DNA of 64,000 bases from Vibrio scophthalmi LMG 19158 (GCF_000222585.1 NZ_AFWE01000218.1:40306-104305), one strand, 5' to 3'; numbered from the stretch's first letter, positions 7,394 through 18,044 are shown. Numbers and translations are program-made. The notes: generated from the letters alone by a model not told the origin.

Positions 7394-10300
7394 TCAGTAC
7401 AACGTTTTAGATAATTTAAACGACTTAAACAGTCGCTCGGTAAACGGATTGATATCCGCCTCCGAATTGAGTCGATAAATCATCTGCCCACCATCCACTG
7501 AGAATTTAAAGTCAACGGATGTTGCACTTGCGCCTACCACCTCCCCTTGCTCGAGTAGACGGAAAAATGCCCAAGGCCCGCGGATATTAATACTACGAGG
7601 TGAGATGTTGTTTTTGCTTGGCACCAATGTCACTTTAGACACCGCTGAGTCACGGAACGTATTAGGCCAAATGAACTCAACACTGTCCCTTGGCCCATGA
7701 TTATAGGACAAGTATTGCCCATCAACATTGAGCACACTGCGACGTTTATCGCCACTGAGCAGTAATGGCTCAACAGAGAAACTGACATCGAGTACCCCTT
7801 TTCGATTGAAGAAAGCCTCTTGAATTCGTCTCGCCTGCTTTAGTTGATCAAGAACCTCTTTGCGTACAATTGATTTTCCGTTCGATCCTTCGTCGGTAAA
7901 TACTGAGTTTTCTTCGACAAATACCTTCAACTGACTGTTATAAAAACTATCAAGCGTGCCATCGGGTGCAAAAAATGCTTCAAAATCGATAAATGAACTG
8001 TCTTTTTTCGATGCCGGATTAAATGGATAACGGCCCGCGAGTTTACGCTGATACTCTTTATAAACATCGTTGTGCCAACGAACTTCAAGGTGTTTGATCG
8101 CCTCTTGCTTCACCACATACCAACTTTCATCGGCCAGTTTTTCAAGCATCGTATTTAATGGCGCTGGTAATCCTGACGCAACTCGTTTGACGGTATATAT
8201 TGGGTCAGCATTGACAAGTTTAACTCGTGCTTTACTCGCGTCTAAAGCAGCCATCCCGACATCTGGCGATTCTTTTATCGCTTTAACATAGCTGTGTAGT
8301 CCTTCTACCGCGGCAATCACTTCATTGATATAGGCCGGTTCATCGCCCACCGAACTCAACATGCTATTTAGTTCGGAGAACGGTGCATCAATTTGCGCGG
8401 CTACACGATATTTAGAGCTCTTTAACAACGCTTGTTGCGCCTCATCATCAGCGCCTACACGCGTGTACATTTGTGTATTGCTTTCCAATACACGTAACAA
8501 TCGTTGAATCGGCTCTATGTTACCCGTTAGATTCTCCAGAACCGCACTCGCGTCATTGATATCATTGAAATAACGAATGTTTATCTCGTTAAGAGCAACA
8601 CGCCATGTATTGGTGTAATCAGCAACATATAGGTTGCGCACTTTTTCACGTAACGCAACTTTATCGGCCTCGCTAAATTCAGCGGTCTTCGATAACCCAA
8701 GTACCCAACTATCAATCAATGCCAACTCAGAGATAGCCTCTGACTTTGGCATGAAGTACTCTTCAAATCCCTTTTTGGTCAACATTTGAGGAATATAAAT
8801 GACACTGCTGTTGATGACTTGTTCTTCAAACACTACTCCAAACACGGGTCCAACAAGATTACGTAGGTTGATTGACGGTCCAAGTACCATCTGCGAATTT
8901 AACTTTAAGTTTTGGTAGACACGCTGATCATTAGGAATTGCACTTAGCTCAGTTTGCACTTTCGTAATAACATTGTCATAAGGGCGCAGAACGCGCTCTG
9001 CATCTTGGTTACCATTAATGCGATCAGCGGTCAAATCAGTATGCAACATTGCGTACTCTAGGTGTCCTTTTAAGGATGTCTGAATATCACGCTGGCCGGC
9101 AAACTCTTGCTGCCAATAATGGGTAAAGTAATCCAAAACATAGGTTTTATAACGGCCGCCTTTATCGACCATCATCCGATAGACTCGGAGTACCGCTAAC
9201 TTATCTTCGTCCGTTTTAGCTCGATTGAGCTCAACAACAAGATCGGCCATCAGCAAAGGTAAAAATCGGTTTTCCAATAAATTCAAGTAAGTCTCTTCTA
9301 CCATTGGCCCGATTGTATGGCCTTGATACAAACCAAAATCTGAAACGTATTTGGGCTTATCACGGAAGAAACCAAACTCTAATGTTGCTTCACGAATTTT
9401 ATTGAGCGGTTCTAGCATTTCGAGTTGCGAGGTTGAATTAATATTGGCAGCCAACTCACCTTTATATTCATTTACTTTGGATAACACAGCGTCCGAATGT
9501 TCAATGTTATTCAAGTAGTAGCGATGCCAAGTACCCACCAGCAATACCGTCGCGATTGAGCAAGTCAGCACGGTTAAACCAATCACACGGCGATTATGCT
9601 TAGTCACCCGAACATTATCTGACGCCAAACCAGCTTCAGGATAAATCACGTTATTAAATAGCTTTTTGGTAAAGTAAACCGTTGAGTTTTTCGCTTGTTG
9701 CGCCTTATTTATTGCGTGCTCCAACCCATAGCGTCGTGAGGCCGCATCATCAAACGCGTTCGTCGGTACTCCTTGTTGATACACCGACGTAAAATAGACG
9801 CCACGAACCAACGCAGAAGTAGAAAACTGATCACTGGCAAGCGCCTCACTTAAGAACTTACAGAGGATTTCTTTTAGGCCAGAGATTTGGCGCGTAAAGC
9901 TATAGATCGCATTACGATCTTCTAATGTCATCGGCCCCGATACGGCATGAGGCAGAACATCATTGATACGCGTAATAAAGTCGCTATATTCAGCCGTAAA
10001 CTCTTGCAACCAATTGTCCAGGTCATCGACTGAATCAAGTGAAAAGGTAAAACCCAACACCTCTTCACGTTGACTACGAGAATAGTGCTTAAAGAACGGT
10101 TCAAATCCTTGCAACAAGTCAAGCTTAGTCAATGTTATATAGACCGGAAGACGAGTTGACAATGTCTCCATTAATTCACGTAGACGAGCGCGCAATAGAT
10201 TGGCATAAGCTTTTCGTTCGGTGGCGGTGGCGGTGGCTAAACGCGAAACATCGAGCGTTAGAACGATGCCATTTAGTGGTCTACGGTTACGTGTTCTCGC

Positions 10301-10942
10301 CAGCCATTGAACAAAGTGCAACCATAATCGGCGTTCCATCTCCCCATCATTATTTTCAGCATGATTTCCTTGAGTCAGTAATTCACCATCAGGATCAATC
10401 ATTACCGATTCATCACCAATCCACCAATCGAACGAATATGGATTTTCGCTTTTCTGACCTGAAGCTCTCATCACCGATGAGAAAACATAATTCTGGCCGC
10501 TGCGGTTAATCAAACTGGTTTTACCCGCATTTTCGAGACCGAGAACAAGATACCAAGGCAAAGCGTACAAATAATCACGTTGTGGTAAACTTTCTTTCAT
10601 GTTCACCATAACCTGATTAAGCTCTAACTCTTGTCGATCCTCATACGCTTTAATCGGATCTTGACGTAACCGTTCTTCATACTGTTTTTCAGCTTTAAAA
10701 CCTTGCAAGTTTTTCCATTGCCAAATACCCCAAATCGCCAAAGCGCCCAGCGAGAATAAACAACTGGCTACCGCTCGTTCCATCACGGTGTCTAGTGGTA
10801 AATTCCCTTTAAATTCTAGCCACGGACCTGCCCACCAAATTGCTATATTCACAATAATGAATAGGCTAATCAGTAGAATAGGCATCGCTGCTGCGAGGCT
10901 TGGTTTAAGCATTCTCGCGATCCTAACTAAATATTTCCACAT
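7394..10942 (-). CDS. tssM: T6SS membrane complex protein TssM (IcmF/VasK)
   Basis: Inner-membrane subunit that spans the periplasm and, with TssJ and TssL, anchors the T6SS tail. The 1182 residues are normal for TssM. Two transmembrane helices lie near the N-terminus (about 18-40 and 57-75), followed by a cytoplasmic NTPase-like domain with an intact Walker A GLENAGKT at 135-142. A third helix (about 455-475) leads into the long periplasmic IcmF-related region. It is the last gene of the operon, 17 bp after tssA. In V. cholerae vasK is followed by vasL and vgrG; here a convergent TetR gene follows instead. Confidence 0.95.
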   Translation of the reverse strand: MWKYLVRIARMLKPSLAAAMPILLISLFIIVNIAIWWAGPWLEFKGNLPLDTVMERAVASCLFSLGALAIWGIWQWKNLQGFKAEKQYEERLRQDPIKAYEDRQELELNQVMVNMKESLPQRDYLYALPWYLVLGLENAGKTSLINRSGQNYVFSSVMRASGQKSENPYSFDWWIGDESVMIDPDGELLTQGNHAENNDGEMERRLWLHFVQWLARTRNRRPLNGIVLTLDVSRLATATATERKAYANLLRARLRELMETLSTRLPVYITLTKLDLLQGFEPFFKHYSRSQREEVLGFTFSLDSVDDLDNWLQEFTAEYSDFITRINDVLPHAVSGPMTLEDRNAIYSFTRQISGLKEILCKFLSEALASDQFSTSALVRGVYFTSVYQQGVPTNAFDDAASRRYGLEHAINKAQQAKNSTVYFTKKLFNNVIYPEAGLASDNVRVTKHNRRVIGLTVLTCSIATVLLVGTWHRYYLNNIEHSDAVLSKVNEYKGELAANINSTSQLEMLEPLNKIREATLEFGFFRDKPKYVSDFGLYQGHTIGPMVEETYLNLLENRFLPLLMADLVVELNRAKTDEDKLAVLRVYRMMVDKGGRYKTYVLDYFTHYWQQEFAGQRDIQTSLKGHLEYAMLHTDLTADRINGNQDAERVLRPYDNVITKVQTELSAIPNDQRVYQNLKLNSQMVLGPSINLRNLVGPVFGVVFEEQVINSSVIYIPQMLTKKGFEEYFMPKSEAISELALIDSWVLGLSKTAEFSEADKVALREKVRNLYVADYTNTWRVALNEINIRYFNDINDASAVLENLTGNIEPIQRLLRVLESNTQMYTRVGADDEAQQALLKSSKYRVAAQIDAPFSELNSMLSSVGDEPAYINEVIAAVEGLHSYVKAIKESPDVGMAALDASKARVKLVNADPIYTVKRVASGLPAPLNTMLEKLADESWYVVKQEAIKHLEVRWHNDVYKEYQRKLAGRYPFNPASKKDSSFIDFEAFFAPDGTLDSFYNSQLKVFVEENSVFTDEGSNGKSIVRKEVLDQLKQARRIQEAFFNRKGVLDVSFSVEPLLLSGDKRRSVLNVDGQYLSYNHGPRDSVEFIWPNTFRDSAVSKVTLVPSKNNISPRSINIRGPWAFFRLLEQGEVVGASATSVDFKFSVDGGQMIYRLNSEADINPFTERLFKSFKLSKTLY

Positions 10943-10959
10943 GGAGCTTTATCCTTCGT

Positions 10960-12357
10960 TTATTCTGACGTTGTATGCTTTTGTAATTGTTCGACCAATG
11001 AGGGTTCCCATTCATTGACGCTCATGGTGGCCACCTGTGAGTAAAGAGTTTGGTATTGCTCTTTTGCCATCGCATCAAGGTTATTGGCATTGAGTAAATT
11101 GGTTGATAGCAATCGCCAGTAGAATTTATCTCTTGGCTCTCGTGCCGCGATGAGTCCATCATTAAGCATGGAGAGTGCTACCGCTATACCCGCATCCTTC
11201 GCGAGCGTCATCGCCTCTTGCTCTTTTTCTTCCCAGTTACCAACTGTTGCTTGTTGACCACTCACATTTTGATGACTGAGCAGCCACTCTTTTGCCTTGT
11301 CGCTAACAAAAGGCTCACCACCTTTAAATTTCAATGAGAGTAAATCCGGCATACGCGAGACAAATTGCGCACATTCACTAAGAATTGCATCGCACCAAGT
11401 CGATTGACCTAGATTTTTAGCAATGTCGTAACTCATAAGCTGGCCTTCAAACCAGAATGGCGCCATCGTTAAGCTCTGTTCGACCTTCCGCCACAACTCA
11501 AGATCAGGTGCTCGCAGTTGATCGTGATACTCTTTAACGCGTTCTTGCATCATGCCACGCAACTGAGTTTCTCCATTGGCGTCATGCTCTGGTAATGACG
11601 CGATGCTTGACCAAACAGCGTATCGACGAACTCGAATTGCCAACGCAATACCGAACTCTTGCTCTGACAAAACATCTGCGACTTTCAGCAATGATTGTTT
11701 GGTCGCTTTGTCACTCGAACTGTCCACCGAAATAGCCTTTTGGCTAGACGCTATTGGTGCACTAACTACCTTCTCAGGTGCAGTTTGCTCGATACGTTCT
11801 CGTTCGACTGTTCGAGTCAATGCATTCGTAATTTTGGTTGCTAAGCTGGTGACAGAATCAGACATCAAATCAGCATTCTTGACAGATAAATGCCAAGACT
11901 CTAGCGCCTCTTTAAGTGTATTTCGCTCTTGTTTTTTAAACTGATCAAAATCCAATTTGTCGATGACCAGTGTAAATCGTTGTACTATTTGACTGAAAAA
12001 TTTTCCTCTGGCGACACGCCCCTTTGGCCCGGGAGCCGGAAAACACTCTTCCCAATAAAGGAACATGAAGTCAGTCAGTAATTGCAATGACACCACAAAG
12101 CGTGACGGCGTCACCTTATTATGAAGGCATTGCAATAAAATAAGCAGTAACTTGAGATCTTTACTCTTCTCACTGAGCAGCGTGACCGTTGTTTGCTCGA
12201 CTTCAGGCCATTGCACAGACGCATGTGACAGTGACCCTACTTTCATCATTTGATCTTCAACGAAATCAAATAACGGGTCATCACTCAATCGTTCACCTAC
12301 GGGGCTATCTCCCTTGATTGGCTGGCTAATAGATTGGCGATAATCGGCTATTTCCAT
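10960..12357 (-). CDS. tssA: T6SS TssA-family protein (VasJ, ImpA_N domain)
   Basis: Cytoplasmic T6SS component. TssA-family proteins cap or prime the tail and help coordinate sheath and tube assembly. The ImpA_N domain occupies about residues 10-135, including SPVGERLSDDPLFDFVEDQM, and a second helical region carries VRRYAVWSSI. At 465 residues it resembles VasJ of V. cholerae, to which it also corresponds in position (between vasI and vasK). Only one ImpA-domain gene is present here, whereas V. cholerae has a second, vasL, after vasK. Confidence 0.88.
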   Translation of the reverse strand: MEIADYRQSISQPIKGDSPVGERLSDDPLFDFVEDQMMKVGSLSHASVQWPEVEQTTVTLLSEKSKDLKLLLILLQCLHNKVTPSRFVVSLQLLTDFMFLYWEECFPAPGPKGRVARGKFFSQIVQRFTLVIDKLDFDQFKKQERNTLKEALESWHLSVKNADLMSDSVTSLATKITNALTRTVERERIEQTAPEKVVSAPIASSQKAISVDSSSDKATKQSLLKVADVLSEQEFGIALAIRVRRYAVWSSIASLPEHDANGETQLRGMMQERVKEYHDQLRAPDLELWRKVEQSLTMAPFWFEGQLMSYDIAKNLGQSTWCDAILSECAQFVSRMPDLLSLKFKGGEPFVSDKAKEWLLSHQNVSGQQATVGNWEEKEQEAMTLAKDAGIAVALSMLNDGLIAAREPRDKFYWRLLSTNLLNANNLDAMAKEQYQTLYSQVATMSVNEWEPSLVEQLQKHTTSE

Positions 12358-12366
12358 AATGTTTCC

Positions 12367-13020
12367 TTACCAACCACAGCGGGTACGTAGTGCTGTCAGT
12401 GAAGATGAAAGTTCATTTGCATCAAACCGCAAACCATCGACGATTCTTGAATTTGAGCGCAATACCAACCTTGGTTGCTTAGCCATCGCCTTCATCATGT
12501 TAATTGCCGGAATACCTCGTCCAGAGGAAAACAACAAGCCAGTATCATCACTTCGCCAGGATTGTGCCTGCATATCAAGTATTGAAATATTGACTTGAGA
12601 ATCATCGATAGCACTTGGAAATGCCAGTTCAACGCGACTTAGGTTATCGATGCAACTCATCACCAAAATCGGTTTGGCATTGTCTGAAAAAGCCGTTTTG
12701 TCATTAAGGGCAACCAAGGTGACCCAAGCATTGCCACGCTCGGAAGTCCCCTCAGCTGTCAAATGACTCGAATCACCGGATTGATACTGACTAAAGCTGT
12801 CGAATGCTCGCTGCCAAGAATCAGGGACATCCGGTCTTGATACTTGGGTTAGAACATCCGGTGTCGGCGTTTGAAATAATGTGTCAAAACAGGCAAGTCG
12901 TTCTAGTCTTGCGCTGATTGTGCCGCATTGTTCAGCTTGAGCGAGTCGCACATCAGATGCATTCGCAATGCCAAATGAACACAAATAGAAAATCACGATA
13001 GAAAACCAAAGTCGTATCAT
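12367..13020 (-). CDS. vasI: T6SS-associated secreted protein VasI/TagO
   Basis: A 217-residue exported protein of the VasI/TagO group; members occur beside vasH in Vibrio T6SS loci and their exact role is unsettled. The first 20 or so residues are a signal peptide ending near GIANAS. The mature start contains QCGTISARLERLACFD, the Cys-containing motif of the family. The ATG at 13020 overlaps the vasH stop by four bases (ATGA), implying translational coupling and deciding the start against a longer frame inside vasH. Confidence 0.85.
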   Translation of the reverse strand: MIRLWFSIVIFYLCSFGIANASDVRLAQAEQCGTISARLERLACFDTLFQTPTPDVLTQVSRPDVPDSWQRAFDSFSQYQSGDSSHLTAEGTSERGNAWVTLVALNDKTAFSDNAKPILVMSCIDNLSRVELAFPSAIDDSQVNISILDMQAQSWRSDDTGLLFSSGRGIPAINMMKAMAKQPRLVLRSNSRIVDGLRFDANELSSSLTALRTRCGW

Positions 13021-14600
13021 GGTGTTTTTATCTCCAACTTTTGGCATTTGTAAGCCAAAGTACGCTTAGGAATACCCAAGCTTTCCGCTGTTTTTGCGCG
13101 ATCTCCTGAAAATTGCTTGAGTCGGTCTCGGATAATATGCAGCTCAAATTCGTTAACGGTTTGCTTTAAGTTATTAACGTGATCAGGATTGAAATGGATA
13201 CCCTGTACTTCGGAAGTTTTCTCGCCAATTTCCGTTTTAACAACAGGGTTAAATTGTGAGGTTACTGGTGATACTCCGTTCGACAGTCGATGCTCGAAGC
13301 AACTGGCTTCAATCTGTGTTCCATCTGGAGTTTGCGCACAAGCAAATTCAATCAAATGTTTAAGCTCTCGAACATTGCCAGGGAAATCATATTGGCATAA
13401 GCGGTCAACGGCTTTGTAATCAAGCCCGCGAATGTGAGTATTATGTTGACGGTTAAACAAATCGACAAAATGTTGGCTCAGCAGTTCTATATCGCCCAAC
13501 TTCATCGCAAGGCGAGGCAAAGTAACGGGGTATTGCAGTAACCGATAATAGAGATCTTGACGAAACTCACGTTGACGCACCTGTTGTAAGAGATTTACGT
13601 GTGTCGCTGAGACAAGACGAAAATCTGACGTCTGTTCTTGTTTCCCACCCACAGGACGGAACAAACGTGACTCAAGCACGCGCAGTAGCTTAGATTGAAG
13701 ATTCAAAGGCATATCGCCAATTTCATCGAGAAATAATGTGCCGCCATCCGCTTGAGCGATCAAACCTAACTTATCTTTTTCCGCTCCGGAAAAGGCCCCT
13801 TTGCTGTAACCAAATAACTCACTTTCAAGTAAGTTTTCGGGTATAGCCGCACAATTGATCGCCACAAAAGGCCCCTTTCTGCGCGAAGAGTGTTCATGCA
13901 CAGCTTGAGCAACGAGCTCTTTACCCGTCCCTGTTTCACCTTGAATCATCACCGATAACTGAGACGATGCCGCGTTGATGATTTGCTCGCGTAGCTTTAT
14001 CATCGGCTCACTATCACCAATCAAGGTGGTCGACAACCGAGTTATGACACTGCGTCTTACATCATCTTGCTGTGCATCTGATAACGATTCAGACAGCACT
14101 TTTCGCCCCTGATTTTCACGCTGAATTTCGTTAAGCAATGACCATTGATGAGTAAAAACTTCAAGATATTTTACAAACTCAACCTGGTGGAATATTCCAT
14201 CAACGATACGACTTTCACCAATCATAAGCAAAACAGATTGAACTTGTTCAACACCAACCGGTAGAGGATGAATGGCGACCTTATCCATCAAGCCGACCTG
14301 ACGTGTTAATTCACTAAAATGGCGATTGGATCGCCAAAACGCCAGTTCATCAGATCCCAAACAAATCGGTTTTGCCGATTGTAAAACATGAGCAAAGGGA
14401 CAATCAAAATCGGTCACAGACCAATTTAGTAGTGAGTTGCCCTCATGTGGCGTCAGCATGCGGCCATCAGAACTAGGGACGAGTAACATACAGACATCAA
14501 GCCCTAGCTCATTACGAATCGTTTCAATAAATCGACTCGCTAATTGATTTGGCTGCCGAGCCACAACGAGCTCCGTTGCATACACTAACCATTGAGTCAT
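13017..14600 (-). CDS. vasH: Sigma-54-dependent T6SS activator VasH
   Basis: Bacterial enhancer-binding protein that drives sigma-54 promoters, in V. cholerae those of hcp and vgrG gene sets. The 527 residues comprise a GAF-like sensor (about 1-165), an AAA+ domain (about 190-430) with Walker A GETGTGKE at 221-228 and Walker B GGTLFLDEIGD at 286-296, and a C-terminal Fis-type HTH (RAKTAESLGIPKRTLAYKC). The sigma-54 contact loop reads GAFSGA (268-273) instead of the usual GAFTGA. Since hcp and vgrG are absent here, its main targets must lie elsewhere. It starts two bases after the clpV stop. Confidence 0.93.
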   Translation of the reverse strand: MTQWLVYATELVVARQPNQLASRFIETIRNELGLDVCMLLVPSSDGRMLTPHEGNSLLNWSVTDFDCPFAHVLQSAKPICLGSDELAFWRSNRHFSELTRQVGLMDKVAIHPLPVGVEQVQSVLLMIGESRIVDGIFHQVEFVKYLEVFTHQWSLLNEIQRENQGRKVLSESLSDAQQDDVRRSVITRLSTTLIGDSEPMIKLREQIINAASSQLSVMIQGETGTGKELVAQAVHEHSSRRKGPFVAINCAAIPENLLESELFGYSKGAFSGAEKDKLGLIAQADGGTLFLDEIGDMPLNLQSKLLRVLESRLFRPVGGKQEQTSDFRLVSATHVNLLQQVRQREFRQDLYYRLLQYPVTLPRLAMKLGDIELLSQHFVDLFNRQHNTHIRGLDYKAVDRLCQYDFPGNVRELKHLIEFACAQTPDGTQIEASCFEHRLSNGVSPVTSQFNPVVKTEIGEKTSEVQGIHFNPDHVNNLKQTVNEFELHIIRDRLKQFSGDRAKTAESLGIPKRTLAYKCQKLEIKTP

Positions 14601-14602
14601 GA

Positions 14603-17245
14603 CTACTCGACCTCTCCGATAAACTCTCCTTCATTAGCCGCTAAATAAATACGATTCACCGGTTGCCTATCGGCAAGTTTATTAAGAAGTGATAAGGAAA
14701 TCGGCGGCAGCAATTGCCCTTCAATAATAGCTTCCAGCATACGCGCGCCGTTCTCTGAACGATTTGCTCTATTCAGGATTTCTTCAATCAAGCTATCTTC
14801 GATGACCACTTGAGCGTCATAACGCTGCTGGAACACTTTCTCAAGGTTAGCCAGCTTTCCACGGACAATTTTTTCCAGTACATCGCGTGCCAAAGGTAGA
14901 TAAAATACCGTTTCCATTCGCGCTAATAGTGCTGGTTTGAAAAATCCAGCCAACTCTTCGTAAAGCGCTTCATCAAGACACTCCGGATCGTGAGCATTGT
15001 CAACAATCGTTTGGTATCCCAAGTTAGACGTCAAGAAGAAAACGATATTTTGACAATCGATCAATCGGCCTTCGCCATCCGACAGTTCACCTTTATCAAA
15101 GGCTTGATAGAAAATGTTCAATACTTCAGGGTGCGCTTTTTCAACTTCATCTAATAGCACAACTGAATATGGCATCTTACGAATAGCCTCAGTCAATATC
15201 CCACCTTCACCATAGCCAACGTAACCAGGAGGAGATCCAATTAAGCGAGACACCGTATGTTTTTCTTGGTACTCCGACATATTAATCGTGGTCAGAAATT
15301 GTTTTCCGCCATAAAGCTGCTGTGCCAGCTGGACCACCGTTTCAGTTTTACCAACCCCGCTTGGTCCGACTAATAGGAAAGCGCCTTTAGGACGCCCAGG
15401 TCTACGCAGATCTGCTCGAGCAGTCAACAAATGGCGATGAATACGCTCTATTGCGGGATCTTGTCCTTTGATACTTTCGCCAAGCAAGCTCGTAAGATGA
15501 GTAATTTTATACAGTTCATCACTGTTCATTTGATCAACGGGTACCCCAGTCCAATCCGCAATAACTTCAGCAATTTGTTGTGCATCCACTTGTGGGTGCA
15601 TCAATAGGTCCGTATGAGGAATATCGGCCAACGCCTGATATTGCGCTTTAAGTTGTACCAACAACTCACCACGGCTTGGTTGCTCATCGACATCATTTAA
15701 CGCGTCGTTAAACTCTGTATTGACAGACGAATTAGATAACAGTTGCTCTCGTAGCGAAATGATCGTTTCAATAATGGCTTTTTGCTGTTGCCATTTTTCG
15801 GTTAACGCGGCTTTCTCTTCCTCATCGGCGACTTCTTCACTACATAGCCGATCTAAACGGTGAGCATCGACTTCTTGTCCCAAATACTGAGCCCGCTCTA
15901 ACATGTCAATTTCGAGTTGACGCTGATGGCATAAGGTCTCAAGTTGCGCTAGCCGTTTAGGGGGGGTGGTGATATTAATCGCAATACGCGCACAAGCAGT
16001 ATCCAGAACATCTATCGCCTTATCTGGCAATTGTCGACCTGATATATAACGAGCCGACAATTCAGCGGCAGCTTTTAATGCATCGTCAGTGATCAGAACA
16101 TTATGCGCTTTCTCGTAAGCAGTGTTTAACCCGCGTAAAATATCAACCGCCTGTTCAATGCTCGGCTCTTCAAGCTTTACCAGCTGGAAGCGGCGCGTTA
16201 ATGCCGGATCCTTTTCAAAATACTTTTTATATTCCTTCCACGTCGTCGCGGCTACCGTACTGAGTTCACCACGGGCAAGCGCAGGTTTAAGTAGATTTGC
16301 CGCATCGCTGCCACCCTCTTGGTTCCCAGAACCAATCAACGTATGCGCTTCATCGATAAACAGTATAATTGGCTTAGATGCGGTTTTTATCGCATCAATC
16401 ACGCCTTTCAACCGTTTTTCAAATTCACCTTTAACGGAGGCTCCAGCTTGAAGAAGACCGAGATCGAGCGAGCAAAGATCGACATTTTTAAGCTGCTCAG
16501 GAACATTACCCGCCACAACGCGCAATGCTAACCCTTCAATCATCGCACTTTTACCTACACCTGCATCCCCCACGACAATAGGGTTGTTTTTTCGACGGCG
16601 GCATAAAATGTCGATCATCAGGTTAAGTTCATTTTCACGACAGAGCACAGGATCGAGTTCTCCGTTGCGCGCTTGCTCTGTCACGTTAGTACAAAACTTT
16701 TCTAGTGGTGACGAATCAGACGACTTTAGTGCCGAGTGTTTAGCATCAAGTTTTTTTGTGTTCTCTTGGTCTGACTCAGAAGAATCTTGGAGCAAGAGAT
16801 CAAAATTTTTATTTAAGCTCTCTTTGTTGATATTCTCGAATACTTGGATAAGGTTTAACGGCAAATAACGATCAGCCCGAATCAAAGCGGCAAGAAAAAT
16901 CGCACCTGAACGAAGTTGATTATGATTGAGCTCTGTTGTAGAAAGTAACCAAGCTTCTTGTAGCAACTCAACCAACAATGGCGAGAACGCAGGATAGGTA
17001 TCGAGTACCTGCTCCCGCATGAAGTTGGTGCCGACGGCCTGTTTGAGCGAATCAACCTCTAAATTTGCTTGTTTACAGATAATCCGCATATCGGATAACG
17101 GATTATCCAACAACACATAGAGCAGATGCTCATAAGTCACTTCAGGATGCTGACGTTCAATACATAATGACGCAGCCTGTTCAAGCGCTAACTTACTCTG
17201 TTCATTAAGTTTTGAAATCAACTTTGATAATTCAATACGGATCAC
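14603..17245 (-). CDS. clpV: T6SS sheath-disassembly AAA+ ATPase ClpV (TssH/VasG)
   Basis: Hsp100-type unfoldase that recycles contracted TssB/TssC sheath. About 880 residues: an N-domain (to about 160) that recognises TssC, D1 with Walker A GDAGVGKS and FIDEAH, a coiled-coil middle domain, and D2 with GPSGVGKTE and LLDEVEKAHPEV. I chose the GTG at 17245 (giving MIRIEL..., the start typical of Vibrio ClpV, with AGGTGA upstream) over the GTG at 17254. It lies 23 bp after tssL and two before vasH. General ClpB is excluded by the N-domain and the locus. Confidence 0.95.
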   Translation of the reverse strand: MIRIELSKLISKLNEQSKLALEQAASLCIERQHPEVTYEHLLYVLLDNPLSDMRIICKQANLEVDSLKQAVGTNFMREQVLDTYPAFSPLLVELLQEAWLLSTTELNHNQLRSGAIFLAALIRADRYLPLNLIQVFENINKESLNKNFDLLLQDSSESDQENTKKLDAKHSALKSSDSSPLEKFCTNVTEQARNGELDPVLCRENELNLMIDILCRRRKNNPIVVGDAGVGKSAMIEGLALRVVAGNVPEQLKNVDLCSLDLGLLQAGASVKGEFEKRLKGVIDAIKTASKPIILFIDEAHTLIGSGNQEGGSDAANLLKPALARGELSTVAATTWKEYKKYFEKDPALTRRFQLVKLEEPSIEQAVDILRGLNTAYEKAHNVLITDDALKAAAELSARYISGRQLPDKAIDVLDTACARIAINITTPPKRLAQLETLCHQRQLEIDMLERAQYLGQEVDAHRLDRLCSEEVADEEEKAALTEKWQQQKAIIETIISLREQLLSNSSVNTEFNDALNDVDEQPSRGELLVQLKAQYQALADIPHTDLLMHPQVDAQQIAEVIADWTGVPVDQMNSDELYKITHLTSLLGESIKGQDPAIERIHRHLLTARADLRRPGRPKGAFLLVGPSGVGKTETVVQLAQQLYGGKQFLTTINMSEYQEKHTVSRLIGSPPGYVGYGEGGILTEAIRKMPYSVVLLDEVEKAHPEVLNIFYQAFDKGELSDGEGRLIDCQNIVFFLTSNLGYQTIVDNAHDPECLDEALYEELAGFFKPALLARMETVFYLPLARDVLEKIVRGKLANLEKVFQQRYDAQVVIEDSLIEEILNRANRSENGARMLEAIIEGQLLPPISLSLLNKLADRQPVNRIYLAANEGEFIGEVE

Positions 17246-17268
17246 AACGGTCACCTAGCCTTTTATAA

Positions 17269-18042
17269 TTAGAGTATTTGATTTAATTGATTGATTACAT
17301 CTGCAGATTTGACGTGCAGTAAGTTGGAATAGCCAAGGAACACGCCCAGCCAAATAACAATAAATCCAACTAAAATTGACCAAACTGGTAATTGTCGACT
17401 CAAGTGGTACTTGGTTTTTGCTACAAGCGCACTCGATGAAGTGAGATCTTGCAACTCTCGCTCATTTAGACCGGCGATAGTGCTATGTAAACGCGTGATC
17501 ACTTTTTGACGTTCGTTGTACCCGCCTTCCATCACACGATATTTACCTTCAAACCCGAGAACCAAGCATTGATAGATGAACTCCAATAACGTGTGATAAC
17601 GTTTTGGCTCTCCTTCCAAACGACTTAAGATAGTAAAGACTTTCTCTCCGCCCCACGTTTCGTTATGAAAACGCGAAAGCATGGAGTATTCGGCCCATAC
17701 GCTAGATGCCCCCCAACTTGTTCCCATCACCGCTTCATCTAGGAACGCACAGAGGATATAGCGATAAGCCATCAAAATGGCATGTTCGTAACCTTGTTCG
17801 GTCAACTCAATTTCTATCGCTTTAATTTCTTCGACCGTTTGATTATAGATTTGCTCTATATTGTCGCAGTCAGTCAGACTTCTTACTCTCAGTGACAAAC
17901 CAAACAGTGGTGTCGCCGCATCAATCAAAAGGTTACGGTTTTCCCCTCTCAACTGGAACCAGTAATCTTGGTCGTGATTAATTTGTTCTACATTTTCAAA
18001 CAGTAAACTACTGTATTGACTATTTTTTTTATCGATATCCAT
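17269..18042 (-). CDS. tssL: T6SS membrane complex protein TssL (DotU/VasF)
   Basis: Inner-membrane DotU-family protein that pairs with TssM. The 257 residues include a cytoplasmic helical domain with the DotU pattern (YILCAFLDEAVMGTSWG) and a single C-terminal transmembrane helix (WSILVGFIVIWLGVFLGY) followed by a short periplasmic tail. There is no OmpA-like peptidoglycan-binding domain, so anchoring to the wall would need another protein. The ATG at 18042 is six bases from GGAG and just after the tssK stop; the TTG at 18048 touches that site and is unlikely. Confidence 0.92.
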   Translation of the reverse strand: MDIDKKNSQYSSLLFENVEQINHDQDYWFQLRGENRNLLIDAATPLFGLSLRVRSLTDCDNIEQIYNQTVEEIKAIEIELTEQGYEHAILMAYRYILCAFLDEAVMGTSWGASSVWAEYSMLSRFHNETWGGEKVFTILSRLEGEPKRYHTLLEFIYQCLVLGFEGKYRVMEGGYNERQKVITRLHSTIAGLNERELQDLTSSSALVAKTKYHLSRQLPVWSILVGFIVIWLGVFLGYSNLLHVKSADVINQLNQIL

Positions 18043-18044
18043 AA

